A stretch of DNA of 64,000 bases from Heligmosomoides polygyrus polygyrus (lineage: Eukaryota > Nematoda > Chromadorea > Rhabditida > Heligmosomidae), in assembly GCA_947396885.1 (NCBI GenBank), contig OX377203.1:27469253-27533252 (forward strand), written 5' to 3'. How positions within the stretch are numbered: the stretch's first letter is position 1; every line of letters begins with the position of its first letter. The notes under the pieces are model-generated. The model worked only from the letters and a program-made list of their open reading frames with translations. It had not been told where the DNA came from and ran no database searches. The translations under genes and the position numbers were made by a program. Shown in pieces: positions 23,640 to 36,017 of the stretch.

Positions 23640-25153
23640 CATTAGTCTATAAAATACTCGTTTCGCCTCTTAACTTAAGACAAGTATTTTATAAAGAAGA
23701 GATACCCGAGGCTCATCAGTTAACAAAGTATCCCTTCCAACTAAAAAAGCAATTTTTGTGGTACTTTTTAATTTTAATTAAATTATTTTTAGTCTTATTT
23801 ATTTTTATAAATTGTACTAATTTTTAACATCTTCCTACAATATCTTGAAAAATTCTTTAGGTACTACAAAGAAGGACGGGTTAAGACCAAAAAAACGGAG
23901 GTTGTAAGTGGTGCAAAGGTGCAGAAGTGAGTGAGGGTTGGGCTCTATTGTTGTGGAATGTTGCGTGCGGTCGGGAGTATCTGATAGTCAATATACGCAG
24001 CGAAAACGCGTATACTTGAACTATCGAATTGATCTATATACGGTATGGCACATCTTACATATATAGATAGATATGCATACTAATATATCTACTACAAACC
24101 CTTGGCATAAATCCAGTACACCAAGGGTAGCGTTAAATCTCTCTACGCATTCTATGTGACATATATATAATTTAAATACTTTAAAATAGGTAACGATGTT
24201 GATGTGTGACTTAAAAAAAGTACTTTTTATTAAAAACATTTTTATAATTATTTTTTCCATTTTTTATATCTATTATTATTTATATATTTTAAATTTCTCA
24301 AAATTTTATTATTTATATCTATATTAATTTATTAGTATTTTTAATTTTTTTAATTTTTATAATATTTTAATTATTAATCTTTGAGTTCTTATATATTTTT
24401 TCAAATTTTATATTTATATTTTAATTTTTTTATTTATTTATTTTTTATTCATTTAAATATAAATAGTATTAAAAACCTTGAATTATTAATTTAATTAATA
24501 TATCTTACAGATGGGATATCTTACACTGGATTTTAATATTATATTTTATTATTTATGGTTAATTGTATGTCTTGTATTGTTTTTAGTTCGCAAAAATATT
24601 TTTAACAAATTGCTTAATGTTTTTAATGTCTTCTTTTATTTCAAATTTGTAGGAAATGAATTTATTGCGGTACAAACATTTAATTATGTTAACGTCAACA
24701 AATCCTGTATGGTATCCTTGGTGTGTCAGATAGTTCTTTAAGGAATACAACTTGGAAGATTTTGTTTGTTGTCGAAGATGTTTTGTTTTGTTTTGTTTTG
24801 CGTTGCGTCTTGCCATGCAATTAGTCTAAAAAACCTTCCAGACAATCTAACAAATGCAATCTCAAATTAAGTCAACGACCGATAACACTGTGGAACTGAA
24901 CAATATTAATAGCAGAGAACAGGTCAAGAGGCGAGAGGGGAGTACACCATGTGCACAGTTCATAAGGTGACTAAGACGTCCCTGGTGAGTAGACATGTCG
25001 GAATCAAGTGCGGCTAATCGGTGGTGAAGGGCAGTGGGCGCCCAGCACTGCATGTCGATTAGGTGGCGCGTATAACGTGCGCTCCAGCAACAAGATATAG
25101 AATCGCTTCAACCATCGGAAAAAGGGTTCCCTGAAATTATAGCGGAGTTGTTC
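23640..25153. other. AT-rich tract
   Basis: Very AT-rich, especially 23,750-24,600. A stretch at 23,660-23,840 shares TCGTTTCGCC (inverse of GGCGAAACGA) and TAACATCTTCCTAC with 48,095-48,200, so an interspersed repeat is likely. The open frame at 24,511-24,741 is simple AT-rich coding and I do not accept it as a gene. Confidence 0.5.
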
Positions 25154-25448
25154 AGGATAAAGGGCAAAGGACGGCGTTACTCAATCCCTTTGGGGGTGCG
25201 CCAGCGCATTCTACTTCTACGGGATGTTGTGAAGGCGATTTGAATGCGTATTTGGTCATACAATGACTTGCGGTGGCCAGCCGATGAACAAGTCAGCGCT
25301 TACCCTTACCAAGCACGTCTTGTACCAATTCACCGACCCCAGAGGAATGGAAGGCTTGGCTGGCCTGGACGGGGAATCCGAACCAGGAACCTGGTATCGG
25401 GTGCACTCGACAGTCGGCGACTCCTCCGGCTGCGCTACACGCCCTCAC
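25154..25448 (-). mobile_element. SINE-1 copy, near full length
   Basis: Antisense copy with the GGATAAAGGGCAAAGG tail, GACGGCGTTACTCAATCCC, ACTTGCGGTGGCCAG, AGGAACCTGG and the tRNA-like end at about 25,420-25,448. Confidence 0.85.
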
Positions 25449-25569
25449 CGAAAATGCAGAAAAAGAGGCGAATGCTCAGGAAGAGCTGTAGGCCGATTTC
25501 GAAACGAACTGCTGACTATTGGCTCGTTGTAGAGTGCTAGACGGATTTTAGGTCATTCGAAATTTTCAA

Positions 25570-25722
25570 ACCCTCTGCGGTCGAATTCCCTGCCCAATCC
25601 AACCATGCCTTCCATCCCTTCGGGGGCAGTGAATTGGAACAAGACTTGCCTGGGAAGGATAAAGCGCTGACTTGTTCACTGGCTGGCCACTGTAACTCAC
25701 ACAACCAAATGCGCATTCTAAC
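25570..25722 (+). mobile_element. SINE-1 fragment
   Basis: Sense internal piece: CCAACCATGCCTTCCATCCC, TTGCCTGGGAAGGATAAAGC, GGCTGGCCACTG and CAAATGCGCATTC. It faces the copy at 25,154, so the pair is tail-out, head-in. Confidence 0.8.
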
Positions 25723-26868
25723 GCGTTTGCACTGTATGGCTCATTTATTTGCTGTTGCATTGATTCCAGGGTCTTAATCTTAGAATTCATTTTCTGCTTT
25801 TCATTCCGGAGTTTCCCACAGACGTTGAAACAGAGTGTGAGTTTCTCAACAACGTGCTCCCGCTTACTGAAATGGAGCAAGGTCTATAGAGGTCCTTTAC
25901 TGCAATAACTTGTTCCATGATTTCAATCGAGAACTATTCCATCAAGCACCTTTCCTCTGAATTTCCGTTTTTCACAATTTTCCATCCTTCCCGTGGTAAA
26001 TTGACGTCCCCCAAGGATACCGTCGAAATTACCTCGTTCCTCTTCCCCGGAAGTTGTCAATATTTTTCCAGAATCGCGTTTTCCCGACATCAAACACCAT
26101 GTTTACTCGACGTTTCAGAGATCTCGGACACAGCAGAGTTTATCAAGAGCGCTCACGAATTAATGGTTTTGGGAAGAGATCGGTAAACATCCTTTCTCTC
26201 GTGCTGCCAAGCGACTACCTTTCTGGAGTACAATCTCTGTATGCCTCAATCGCAACTTACGCTGACTTACTTGATTGCTGGACTACGGAATCCGCTTAGC
26301 TCCGACCTGTTTGCTTTTGTGCGGAGTTTAAGTCGCCACGGAGCCATTCATTCCAATGTGTTCCCAACAGTGTTCCTTCGTAGTTAAAAGAATTGACTTG
26401 ACTTCGTTTCTTTTTCTGACGGATTGTGTGAACAGTGTATTGAAGGAGCAGGCATTATCCCAACTTCGGTAATCAGGTGCTGTGTTGTTGAACAAGCGCG
26501 CAAGCGTCTGATAACTCTGATTACCTACCTGTGAACGACCTCGAAGATGTACATATTATAGTACTGTTAGCCAGCACAATGGCGAATTATTTATTTGCTG
26601 ATATCTGACGAGTTTTCTTAAGCATTATAGTGCGCAAAACGAGCATCATATGGAGTTGACGTTGACAACAAAAATAGATTAAGTATTTAAAATTAAAAAA
26701 ATTAAAACAAAAAATCAGCATTAAAACAAGTAGAGTATGTGCAATATAGAAGTACAAAAATCAACATTAACCAACCTCTTTTGCAAAATGGTAATCTAAA
26801 GAAGGAAGGATGGGAACAAGACAGCAATACAGATCTGAGTGGAATCACTGTTGCAACATAAAACTTCT
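25723..26868. other. unassigned stretch
   Basis: On the minus strand at 25,740-25,880 there is a coiled-coil-like open segment (KLRNEKQKMNSKIKT) without clear splice borders. On the plus strand 25,917-26,300 stays open in two frames but matches nothing I recognise. I cannot support a gene. Confidence 0.3.
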
Positions 26869-27024
26869 GGGGCCGGATTCATCAACGACTTACAGCAATT
26901 TAACAGCGAAAGTACAGCCGAAATCCCTGATAGCGCCGCAAAACGTTTCACAAATCGCTTGATAAGCCGCGCCATCAGGGATTTCGACTGTACATACTGT
27001 AAGTCGTTGATGAATCCGCCCCGG
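26869..27024. mobile_element. fold-back element (MITE-like inverted repeat)
   Basis: The left arm GGATTCATCAACGACTTACAG and the right arm (inverse at about 26,998-27,020) pair, with further pairing of GAAATCCCTGATRGCGC and of CACAAATCGCTTGATAAGC near the centre. Nearly the whole 155 bp can form one long hairpin with small asymmetries. Confidence 0.85.
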
Positions 27025-28110
27025 ACGTTGAGAATCGTGAAATGGGGAGGAATAATTCGACTATAAGCGGATTGAAAAAGTTTAGAAGGGGAGGGGAGAA
27101 GAGGAAAGGAGAAAGAAGAAGTGAGTTAGCAGAGCTCACCTTGGGCTGTCTTCAACGCTATCGTAGCATATCAAAGCAAATGAATTTTGCAGGATGTTTT
27201 CCTTAGGAAATGGATAGAAGCATACTAGTGGGGCGGTGATAGGGCTGCTCTATGTTCATTCTATTTGTTGCCGGTATCAGTTTCAACCATTTAGTTATGC
27301 AAACCAATGAGCCAAAAATGGCGGTTGTAGCGCCGGCCATGACGCTGCAGGACGTTCATTGGAGTCGAGTGCTCACTACGCGTGTAAAGCAATGAATAAG
27401 TGGTTCGCTAAGCAGGACTACATTTCCTCCGCATACTCTGCACCGGATATACATAATGCCTGGGTTGAATTATGCACCCAGATCTAGATCTTGCACTGCA
27501 TACTGAGGTGCGAAAAACTGTTCTCTAGCCATAGCCGTTTCCTCTCGCAATCGGTCCACTACCACGTCACATTCTCTCTCCGAATTCACGTAGTAACTTA
27601 GTCAGCATGAGTCCTACAATGTTGTTGCACTTCACTTTCTTCGCACCCAAATCCAGTTCGTCTGTGGATTTTCAGAGACCTCAGCGCCGTGTATATTCGA
27701 ACAGCGACGTCGTCGGATGGCATCCGTCATTAGGCGCGACATCCTAGAAGAGGAGAAAAACACGTGGAGGATGACGTCGAGCTCGTTCTTTGCTTTCACA
27801 GCACAGCATGTCCATCGCGGATGACAATGCTCGTTGGGAAGTGCCTGTTACAGTAGCAGTACACGCGACCTTACGTGCAGGATTGACTGCTGTCTGTTTT
27901 CTTTGACCAGTACAACCAATCATTTTATTTTCCCAAGTAGATAAACTTCTGCCCAAAGGAGGCAGTAGTTCGGGCCTAGCCTATTCATCGAATTCTGACT
28001 CAATCTCAACCTGGACTCGAAATTCGTTGAATAGGCGAAGCCCGTTTTTAGTGCATGAAAATGTTTTTTGTTGGAAGCTAACAGGTCAGTTATATGTCCC
28101 CGCCTTTATT
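27025..28110. other. unassigned stretch
   Basis: No exon with supported borders, no RNA gene and no repeat that I can relate to others in the window. Confidence 0.4.
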
Positions 28111-28660
28111 AGCTATTAGTTCCTCCCGTGCTGTTGAGCGCATAGGGCGACGAACTCTTTCCACTGCTGCCTGTCTCGGGCTATTTCTTCACACTCCTGC
28201 CTAGAAATATTCATAACTTCCAGGTCATTCAAAAACGTGCGACGCCACGTGTTTTTTGGGCGGCCTCTGGTTCGCTTTCCTGGCGGTGTCCATTGCATGG
28301 CTGATCTTGGTAGGCGATGCGCATACGAAGAATGTGTCTGGCCAGGCGGAGTCGCCGTTGCACCACGGTTTCGTAGAGGTTGCTCGAGCGGCAGCGTTCT
28401 AGTACTTCTTCGTTCGTCAAGCGGTCTGTATAGCGTATCCTCATTATTTGACGTAGACATTTGCAGTGGAACGCGTTGATCCGTCTGATGATGCTAGCTG
28501 ACATCATCCATGTTTCGCTAGCGTGCACTGCAGTGGGCACGACTATCGAAAAATACAAACGCAGCTTGACGCTGTTTAAAATTGAAGACGACGTCCACAG
28601 TGGTTTAAGCCTCCGGAACACTGGCGTTGCCTTCGCAATCCTTCGCTGAAAACTTTTCAC
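28111..28660 (-). pseudogene. non-LTR retrotransposon C-terminal fragment (third family)
   Basis: The minus strand reads LKPLWTSSSILNSVKLRLYF, SIVVPTAVHASETWMM, FHCKCLRQIMRIRY, TDRLTNEEVLER and, after a frameshift, WRRTFLNDLEVMN and ARDRQQWKEFVALCAQQ with a stop. This is the region after the RT core in a large group of non-LTR elements (KLRLY..IV.PTALYG.ETW and NEEV.ER motifs). The core itself is absent, so the insertion is 5' truncated. Confidence 0.8.
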
Positions 28661-29759
28661 GTAATGTTATACACCATTCGAAATGATTTGTTGTATCAGA
28701 AAACTTGTTTCCTTTTTTCCGATTTCAATAATTGTCAATGTTAAAGTGGTAAGCCAAAAAAGAAAAATGACTTCGACGACAGTTCATTTTCTCTGCTTCC
28801 GTTTGAGTAGTTTTTGCACTTAATAGAATCAGTTTTTAGTTAGATTTTAGTTTTTAGTTATTTCTTTACAAGTAATCTTATTTAGTGGGAACTAGTGCTG
28901 AAAAAAAGCGCGCGCCACAACAAAGACGTCGACGGAAAAGCTGTAGTAATAGACATAAGGGAGAAACAAAATGAAGCGATTGCTATAACAGGATAAGGTT
29001 TCACATGCGTTTTGCTTTACTGTGCTAACCCCAGCTTAGACTGTAAACACTAGTGTAAAAAGTATGTGTCGGTATATCATCTTCCACTCTCGGCGACCGT
29101 CAATCTGTGAAAGATTTGTGCTTCTGAAGCACAAGCAAGAATTCAATAAGAAATCAATAGAATTGTTTCTGACGCAATTCTAAATACGGTTTCGAATAAA
29201 AGGCGGATGGGTAACCATTTGCGTTTCCATGCTTCGTACCTCGACTTCCGGCCATTTTCGGGCTCTTCTGTTTTTCTTCCGCTTCTTCTGGAACAATTTC
29301 CACAAACCATACCCGTAGCCTCTGAGGTTGGTCAAGGCCAGGCCCGAAAATCATTTCCTGCATTTCCATTCCTCTAACTCTACTCAAACAGCCTTTACGC
29401 TACCGTGATATTTAATGTTCCGCGTCTAGTGAATTCCACATACAATAAATAATAATTCAAAAGCGTCTAACAAAGAGAGCTACTGCAGGCAAATAAACAA
29501 GAGAGCAACATCGAACCAAAAAATTGCACAGCTTGATAGGATTCAAATTGGGGGTATGCTTGTCGAATGCATGTCATAAGCCAGCAACGCAAGTCACAGG
29601 CCGACAATTTCCTGATTTCTTGTTCTTCGAAATGAGCAGATAGGCACTTAGAAAGAGTGATACAAGGATTCAAAACATGGTGTGCAATTTTTATTGGCGC
29701 GCGATAACGCAGTCGGCGCACCGGTTGTTGCATGTGTTACGAAATGAGTTCTTGTGAAT
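28661..29759. other. unassigned stretch
   Basis: A minus-strand open segment at 29,154-29,387 (acidic/lysine-rich, with a possible donor after MAGSR) matches no family I recognise. GCGCGCCACAACAAAGACGTCG at 28,908 weakly recalls the core of the 21-bp-subrepeat elements. Nothing firmer. Confidence 0.3.
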
Positions 29760-29930
29760 TGAGTTCATTCAAGCCAACCTGGACTTATCAGAAATTGCTA
29801 AAGTGGCAAAAGGTCTGCCCGGAAAGGACAAGCCGCTGATTTTTCTGGGCTGGTGTACCCAAGTTATAAGGCAGTATAGTCTAAATACACTTTCATATTG
29901 TTTCCACCATATCCCGTGAAAATAGACTGC
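29760..29930 (+). mobile_element. SINE-1 fragment, eroded
   Basis: Sense fragment: CAAGCCAACCTGGACTTATC, CTGCCCGGAAAGGACAAGCC, CTGGGCTGGTGTACCCAAGT and ACTTTCATATTGTTTCCACC align with the middle of the family at low identity. Confidence 0.5.
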
Positions 29931-31277
29931 GAGACCTATTTCAAGCAAAGATTGATTGAGGTTGCCCTATTTCTATCCGCATGGATTTTCTGTTGTGGAG
30001 ACCAGTATTTAGAACTGCGCCTCCTGGCTGCGGGGCTGTTATCACTCTTTGTGGCTTCTTCTTTCTTGTTTACTTTACCAGACTCTCGTTGTCAGTTTAT
30101 TGTGAACCTATCGTTTGATGGGCTATTGTTTTTGTTTGTAACACTGACTGCTTAGGGTTATAATCGTGAGCGATCTCGCATATAAGAGGTGTATAAGCCA
30201 CTAAAAATAATACAGAATATAAATAATATAAAATAGTATAAATCTTAGCGAAGCCTGAAATTGTCAAGTGATTTATTCACTTTTACTTTGAATCTGACAT
30301 CCGGTTGGGTCGCCCAAAGGATCACCTAGCACTATTCGGCACATAGCTATTGAAAGACTAATTTTCTTTGCCAAGTGTACCTACGAAGCTAAGAATAACC
30401 TTCCATGCCCATCGCTCTGCACTTCAGCTTTTTCAAAAACTCGTCCCGACAGAATTTCTCTCGCGCCGGACCTGAAGTCGAGTTTCGGTGTCAGGCGTCG
30501 AAGGACAGCTGTCAGCGCGAGACAGAACACCGTGGCATCCCATGACTCCGGCTCCGAGCAGTTCTCTGGTATCTAGCTGTTCGTGATTGATAGCACAGAC
30601 TCCCGAATGCCTGTCTCCGATCGGCGCCACTAGACCACGGTCTCGTGGTCTCGGTACCTACGTCGGGCCACGGCTTGCTATGTCTGAGGTGGGTCCGATC
30701 AACAACCGCTGGTAGAAGCTGTCCTGTCCATCACTGTTCTCACTGCTCTCTCCCGATTGCTCACTTCTCTTTGCCCGTCACCACGTAGGCCGGCCGCTTT
30801 CTGCCGCATTGAGCATATATCCACACCATAACTGAAATGGCTATGTCAATCACTCTTCCACCTTCTACCTGGTCCACCAAGGGCTTTGAAAAAATAAAAA
30901 CATAAAAAACAAACATTTCACTCTCTAATTCTACTTCTCTAACCTCTGCCTCTAGTTCCTTATCTTTCCTTCTTCACCCTTTCTCATCTTTCTTCATCTG
31001 TTCCCTCTTCCGTTTTCGTTTTCCCAGAAAAAAGTTTTTTCTCTTATATATAGACAGATTTTAAAGAAATCTTAAAATATACTCCTCTTCTTCACTGAAG
31101 AGCCACAGGAGGAGTATAACACAAAGGTTCGTCTGAAGGCAGTGGCGAAACGAGCCTTTTTACATGTTTAATATTTTGTGACATACCATTCTTTTAAATA
31201 GTTATAATTTTAAAAATTCTATTATTTTACACCTTTCTTCACTTCTTAGAATTTTACATTTTCTTATGTTTTATATT
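29931..31277. other. unassigned stretch
   Basis: No supported gene. A small hairpin (TATACTCCTC ... GAGGAGTATA) sits at 31,078-31,120, followed by GTGGCGAAACGAGCC at 31,141, a motif also present near 48,098 and inverted near 23,662. Confidence 0.4.
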
Positions 31278-31535
31278 AAAAATAAAAGGGCGGCGTTTCT
31301 CAAAACCTTCTGTAATGTGCCACGCATTATGCTTTCACGGGATGTTGTGAGGCGATTGGAATGTGTTTGGCCTATACAACGCACCAGCGATGGACAAGTC
31401 AGTGTTTTGTTCTTCCCTAACAAGTCTGGTGTCAACTCATCAACCCCACGGGGGCTTGGTTGGTTTAGGCGAGAAATACGAACCAAGAACCTGGATTCGA
31501 GTGCACCCAGCAGCCGGTACCTCCCCGCGCCCCTT
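31278..31535 (-). mobile_element. SINE-1 copy
   Basis: Antisense: GGGCGGCGTTTCTCAAAACC, GATGTTGTGAGGCGATTGGA, ACAAGTCTGGTGTCAACTC, ACCAAGAACCTGG and the tRNA-like end near 31,530. Confidence 0.8.
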
Positions 31536-33950
31536 TGAAAAAAATAGTGAGCAAAAACATGTGCATTGTACTTTAAAACATAACTCTGTTTAAAGTTCAC
31601 GGATCCTTACTGAGTACAACTATATAATAACAATGAATGGTTGAAAAAAGGATTGAGAAATTTTTATTTAAAAACACAAAAGGTGGTAAAATTCTTTGGA
31701 AATTCTACTTCAATAAACTTTTAGAGTGACACGACAGGAAACAACACTAAGCAGGTCTAAAACTGGGATTCCGCGTTGTTGCTAAACTCCTGCGCAGAAG
31801 CCGTTCTTTCTTGGCATGGATCGTCTAAAAATTTTTTTTCAAAAAAAAATGTTTGTCACAACTCGTAGCGCCATGTGTTTTCAGCACACAAAGATATCGA
31901 GTAAGGTTCAAGAAATTCAAATGAAAATAATATCGTGCAACTCGGTTTTCTGTTGCATTGCGCAGAGCTAGTTGCCTAGAATAATTGCTTGCAAGGGCAG
32001 ACGTTAAATAGGTTCATTCCTCGACTGACTAAGTCGCATAAATGACATCCAAAATATCAATTCAAACAGTGCACTTATTTTCGAGGCACCCCTTACAGAC
32101 GGGTGTTTGACATGAGCAATTTAGCGCATTTTTTGAGTTTAATAAAACACGCACTGTTTCAAAATCATCTCAAAGCCTGCATTTTAAATGCAGTAGCCGT
32201 AGGGCCGTCATTGAACTTGAACTCCCAATAAGTCCAGGTTCCAGCTTTTTCACAGTTCATACAACGGGAGGAATCCATCAAATCCCCAGTTACTCAGTGT
32301 CATTCCCGACCATCCGTTGTTTGACCTACTACACATTCGCTCTCTCTTCAGATCTTCCTGCTCTCTATGCACAGAGATTCGGGAGACCTTCAAGTAGATC
32401 TACCAAGTTAGACGGCTTCCAGCGTCTCGTTTTTCCTCTCCAGGCGGCGGCCACCTATAGAGAACAGCGAGGGGCACCCCATTGTGCAATCTGACGATTG
32501 GCCGTGTCCGCGTCACTACCCATTGTTCCCCTCCTCCAGGAAAGCCGCGTGAGAATTCCCGGCCAGCCTTATCGGCACTACAGTGATATCACGTTTTGTT
32601 GACAGTTTGCTCTCGTCAGGAAGCCGCTATCGCACGCAGCCACACGTACTCCTTCCGCCCACCGAACGAGCACCTTTTTGTGGTGACGTGGTGAGGAGAC
32701 ATGCGCTTGTGCTTCCATGCCAGAGTTGCACTTTGCTCCTATCCTCCAGTTGCTCATCATTTTCTGGCCTTCGATCGGAGGGGGCATTGTAATCACTCCG
32801 CTTAGGATATGGAGAACTCATCCTCACTCAGTCCTCTCATAACCCAATTTGGCGTGTTGCATTTGCGTAGTGGTTTGCAGTCCGCGAACAGCTCTAGTTT
32901 CCAAAAAAAAATTCGAAACTGTAGTTTTGTTGCAACTTCTAGACAGAGTTAGCAACCGTTAATGCTTTCATTTTCTAACCTGCTTCCGTCTTCAGCAGCA
33001 TCCTTCACATTCGTAAATTCCAAGAAGACACCCGCAGACCAATAAAACTATATTTAATAAGAGATGCAACAATAGTATTCTGTACTGTTGCTGTCAATTG
33101 TATGACTGTTTTTCGAACGGTCATTGAATTTCTCTGCTCGTAGCATTACTCATTGTCTTATCTTCACATTCTCAACTTTTCGTGCATCCCCTCCGCTTTC
33201 TCTCATCGTTTCAGCTTATGTGATGTTGTAATGGTGATGGCAACAGCACAGAAGCATTAATATCGAAGCCCTTTTCTGCTGCTCTGCTTTGTTTCTGCTT
33301 TTCTTTTCGTACTGCTGTCGCCATATTCATTTCGCCTCCCTCCAGTTACTGCCTATGGGTTACTACGATCTCAAATCTAATAAAAGACTCCTAATCATTT
33401 AGGATCAAAAGATTGGGAAACACTCAGACTGCATATGTTTTTGTTCCTGCCTACTGTTGTTTGTTAAGGCACACAACTTGTGCAATAAATGAAATGATAT
33501 GAAATAGTTGTCCACATCATATTTAACGCCACCGTCGGACCATACAGGTTCCCACCCAACTCCCTCCCCACCACTAGAATAAATCCGGAAGTATAATTGC
33601 CAGTATGAAAGAAACTCCGGAAATTTTGTACCGCTCAGTGTTTATTTATTTATTTATTTATCTGAACCTAGATAACCATGCAAGTAAGGAGAAACAAAAA
33701 CAATTTCAAACATACTGAAGGTATACATAGTAAATGACGACAGGAGATTCAATGCTTCAAACAACGCACAGAAATCAAAAAAAAAAACATTGGAAGCAAT
33801 TTAGCAATGGAGAAGAAACACATAGCCATTGATAGGAGATCCACCGACTTCGCCTTCTTCAATACAACCAACAACTGACAAATGTATGGACCGTCATTAT
33901 CGACATCATATTGTCATTTATCAGCTGATTTTTGAAAAACGCTTCTATTA
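31536..33950. other. unassigned stretch
   Basis: About 2.4 kb without a supported gene. A short TTTA run lies at 33,640-33,661. An acceptor-like CTCTTCAG at about 32,344-32,351 is followed by a 45-codon open frame ending in TGA at 32,494, but I recognise no protein in it. Confidence 0.35.
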
Positions 33951-34800
33951 AGGTGGGCCAAAAGTAATGAGACAAATCCAACAAATTTCTTTATCTCTTT
34001 ATAACTCAATTAAAACTTAACGTGCTGAGGAATATATTCGCCATTAGGAGGACCTTCCTTTCATCGATCAACCAACTTCCTGATCCCGTCCTTCCAGAAC
34101 TGCTTGGGCCTGGTGCTTGTTATGGTTGTCGAGGTCTGCTTGGGTCCTTTTGTCCTTTCCGACCATGAAGTCCTATGGGCTCAAGAAGTAGTGGTAGTCG
34201 CATGGAGAGATGTTCGGCGAATACGGTGGGTGAGGCATGCGAACGTAGCCCAGCTGAGCAAGCTTATCCATGGTCACTTTTGCCCGATGGGGTGCGGCGT
34301 TGTAGAAGGGGAGGACCTTCTTGAAGCGCAGAGACAGAATAAGTGCGAGTCGCCGGTCCATCTCTTCTATTTCGTTCACCATGACCTCGGAGTCCATCGT
34401 CGTGCTTTTGGAAAACAGCTTCCAGTATATCGGTCCATGGGCGCAGACTCAAAAGCTCAGAAGGTGCTTCTCGCCGTGAACATCCCCCCGAACGAAGGTC
34501 GGTAACAGGTCACCAGGCCTCACCCCGACTCGCTGCTTGGCAGGGTTAGGGTAGAAGCCGTACTTCTCACCCTGCGTGATTATTGAGCCCAGGCTGCTTG
34601 GCGTTGGGAATTGGGCGAGATTTGCGCGGCATAGGTCGACTAGTCAGACTGGGATTTTGTCATGCTTCTGGAAAGGACGAAAGTGGTCACTTCTCAGGTG
34701 GTCTTCATTAAGTAGCAAACAAGCATACAAATACGAGAAGCAGGAAATCGGACTCCACTCACAACATATATGGAGAGTCTCACTACCTTTGGCCCCCTAA
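33951..34800 (-). mobile_element. mariner-type element, copy 1 of a pair
   Basis: Flanked by inverted ends AGGTGGGCCAAAAGTAATGA (33,951) and the inverse of TTAGGGGGCCAAAGGTAGTG (34,800). The minus strand carries a decayed DD34D transposase: MVNEIEEMDRRLAL, then FYNAAPHRAKV and SPNISPCDYHYF, with 34 residues between the two aspartate positions (the first now Asn). About 850 bp, shorter than an active mariner. Confidence 0.8.
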
Positions 34801-35460
34801 TATTGAAATCTTGGTGTTTTGAAGCCGGTGATGCACAAATAGTGGAATAACGATCGAAACCGATGGCATTCTGTTGGCGCCAAGTCTACTGAGTACGGCA
34901 GGTGGGCCAGTACATCTCGTCCCAAGCTTTGGAGTTTTCTCCGGGTTTCCTTCGCAATGTGTAGGCGAGCGTTGTCGTGGAGAAAAAAACTTCCCCCAGA
35001 GCCGCTGCGACAACATCGAATTGCTTGCAGTGGACTTCGGCGGTAACAGTAGAGTTTGTTGAAAGCAACTTCCAACTCCCAGCAGCTCCGAAAGATTTCT
35101 TTGCAGTTCCACCAAACCCTGGACATTGTTTTTTTTTAGTATGGAATTCCGGCCTTCTCGCCGGTATCCCAGATTCCCCACCTCCAAGTCGCCAGCACAT
35201 CAGTGTGTGTCTCAAGAAAACCAGTAATCAAGTTCGTCACCTATAAGCAAGTTACCCAAGTTGTCAAGCCAGGTGAAATTCCGACGGAAAGTCAAAGCGT
35301 TCATGAACACATCTCTCCCCAAAATGGTGATCGTACAGATCATAAGCTCTCCATGCCTTTCCAAGGTAAGGCGCTCGTCAATCACTGCAATCGGATCTGT
35401 TGCTGATGTCAGTCGCCGCTTTTGCACCTGAGAACGGAACTTTTGCAGCATCATATGAAG
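34801..35460 (-). pseudogene. second mariner family remnant, truncated by copy 1
   Basis: Minus-strand reading: VWWNCKEIFRS, FFLHDNARLHIAKET, LPYSVDLAPTECHRFRSLF, ending at the border with the neighbouring element. The catalytic third Asp appears as Glu (PTE). Upstream pieces at 35,212-35,454 include a decayed N-terminal half. The sequence ends where copy 1 begins, suggesting that copy 1 inserted into it. Confidence 0.7.
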
Positions 35461-36017
35461 TTTCGTGTATTCTTACCCCATCGCTTGCACTGGTGTGCTT
35501 CCAAAATTCGTAAAGCAATGCCATCGAATATACTTGGACTCAAGGACGATTTTTTTTCCAGCCATGCTCGTAGTGGCGTATTAGAAAAATGTGGGTACGT
35601 GTAAACTACTGGGCAATCGAAATTTTAAACACGGAAGGTTCCCGGGGAGTTTTCATAATTTGGCGTGGTGCACAACTGAGTGGCGGGAAATATTCCACCA
35701 ACCTAATAGAGGGAAGCCGCACATTCGATGGAAGCCCAGTAAATGGTTAGCGCTGCCACCTGCCTGCAACTCAGTGACAAATTGATTGTACTTTCTCCCT
35801 TGCTTTTTTGATTTTACCGTATTTGAACGTTTATTTTTCTGTGTATCTGCCGTTGTAGCTCTTATGGTGCTTAAATCGTTGGAGCACCTCTATGACTCTT
35901 TATGTAATATATGCTGCTTTATCAAAGATGGAACCGCAGTTCTATTGGTCTGGAAGCCACAATGTTTTCTTGTTCACTCTTATAGATAACCTTCACAGCG
36001 ACTGCAAGTAACCTAGT
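35461..36017. other. DNA between mariner remnants
   Basis: No gene or repeat recognised. Confidence 0.4.

Noticed and set aside
24511..24741. 76-codon open frame
   Set aside because: AT-rich low-complexity DNA giving only F, L, N, V and K-rich peptide. No family resemblance or splice context.
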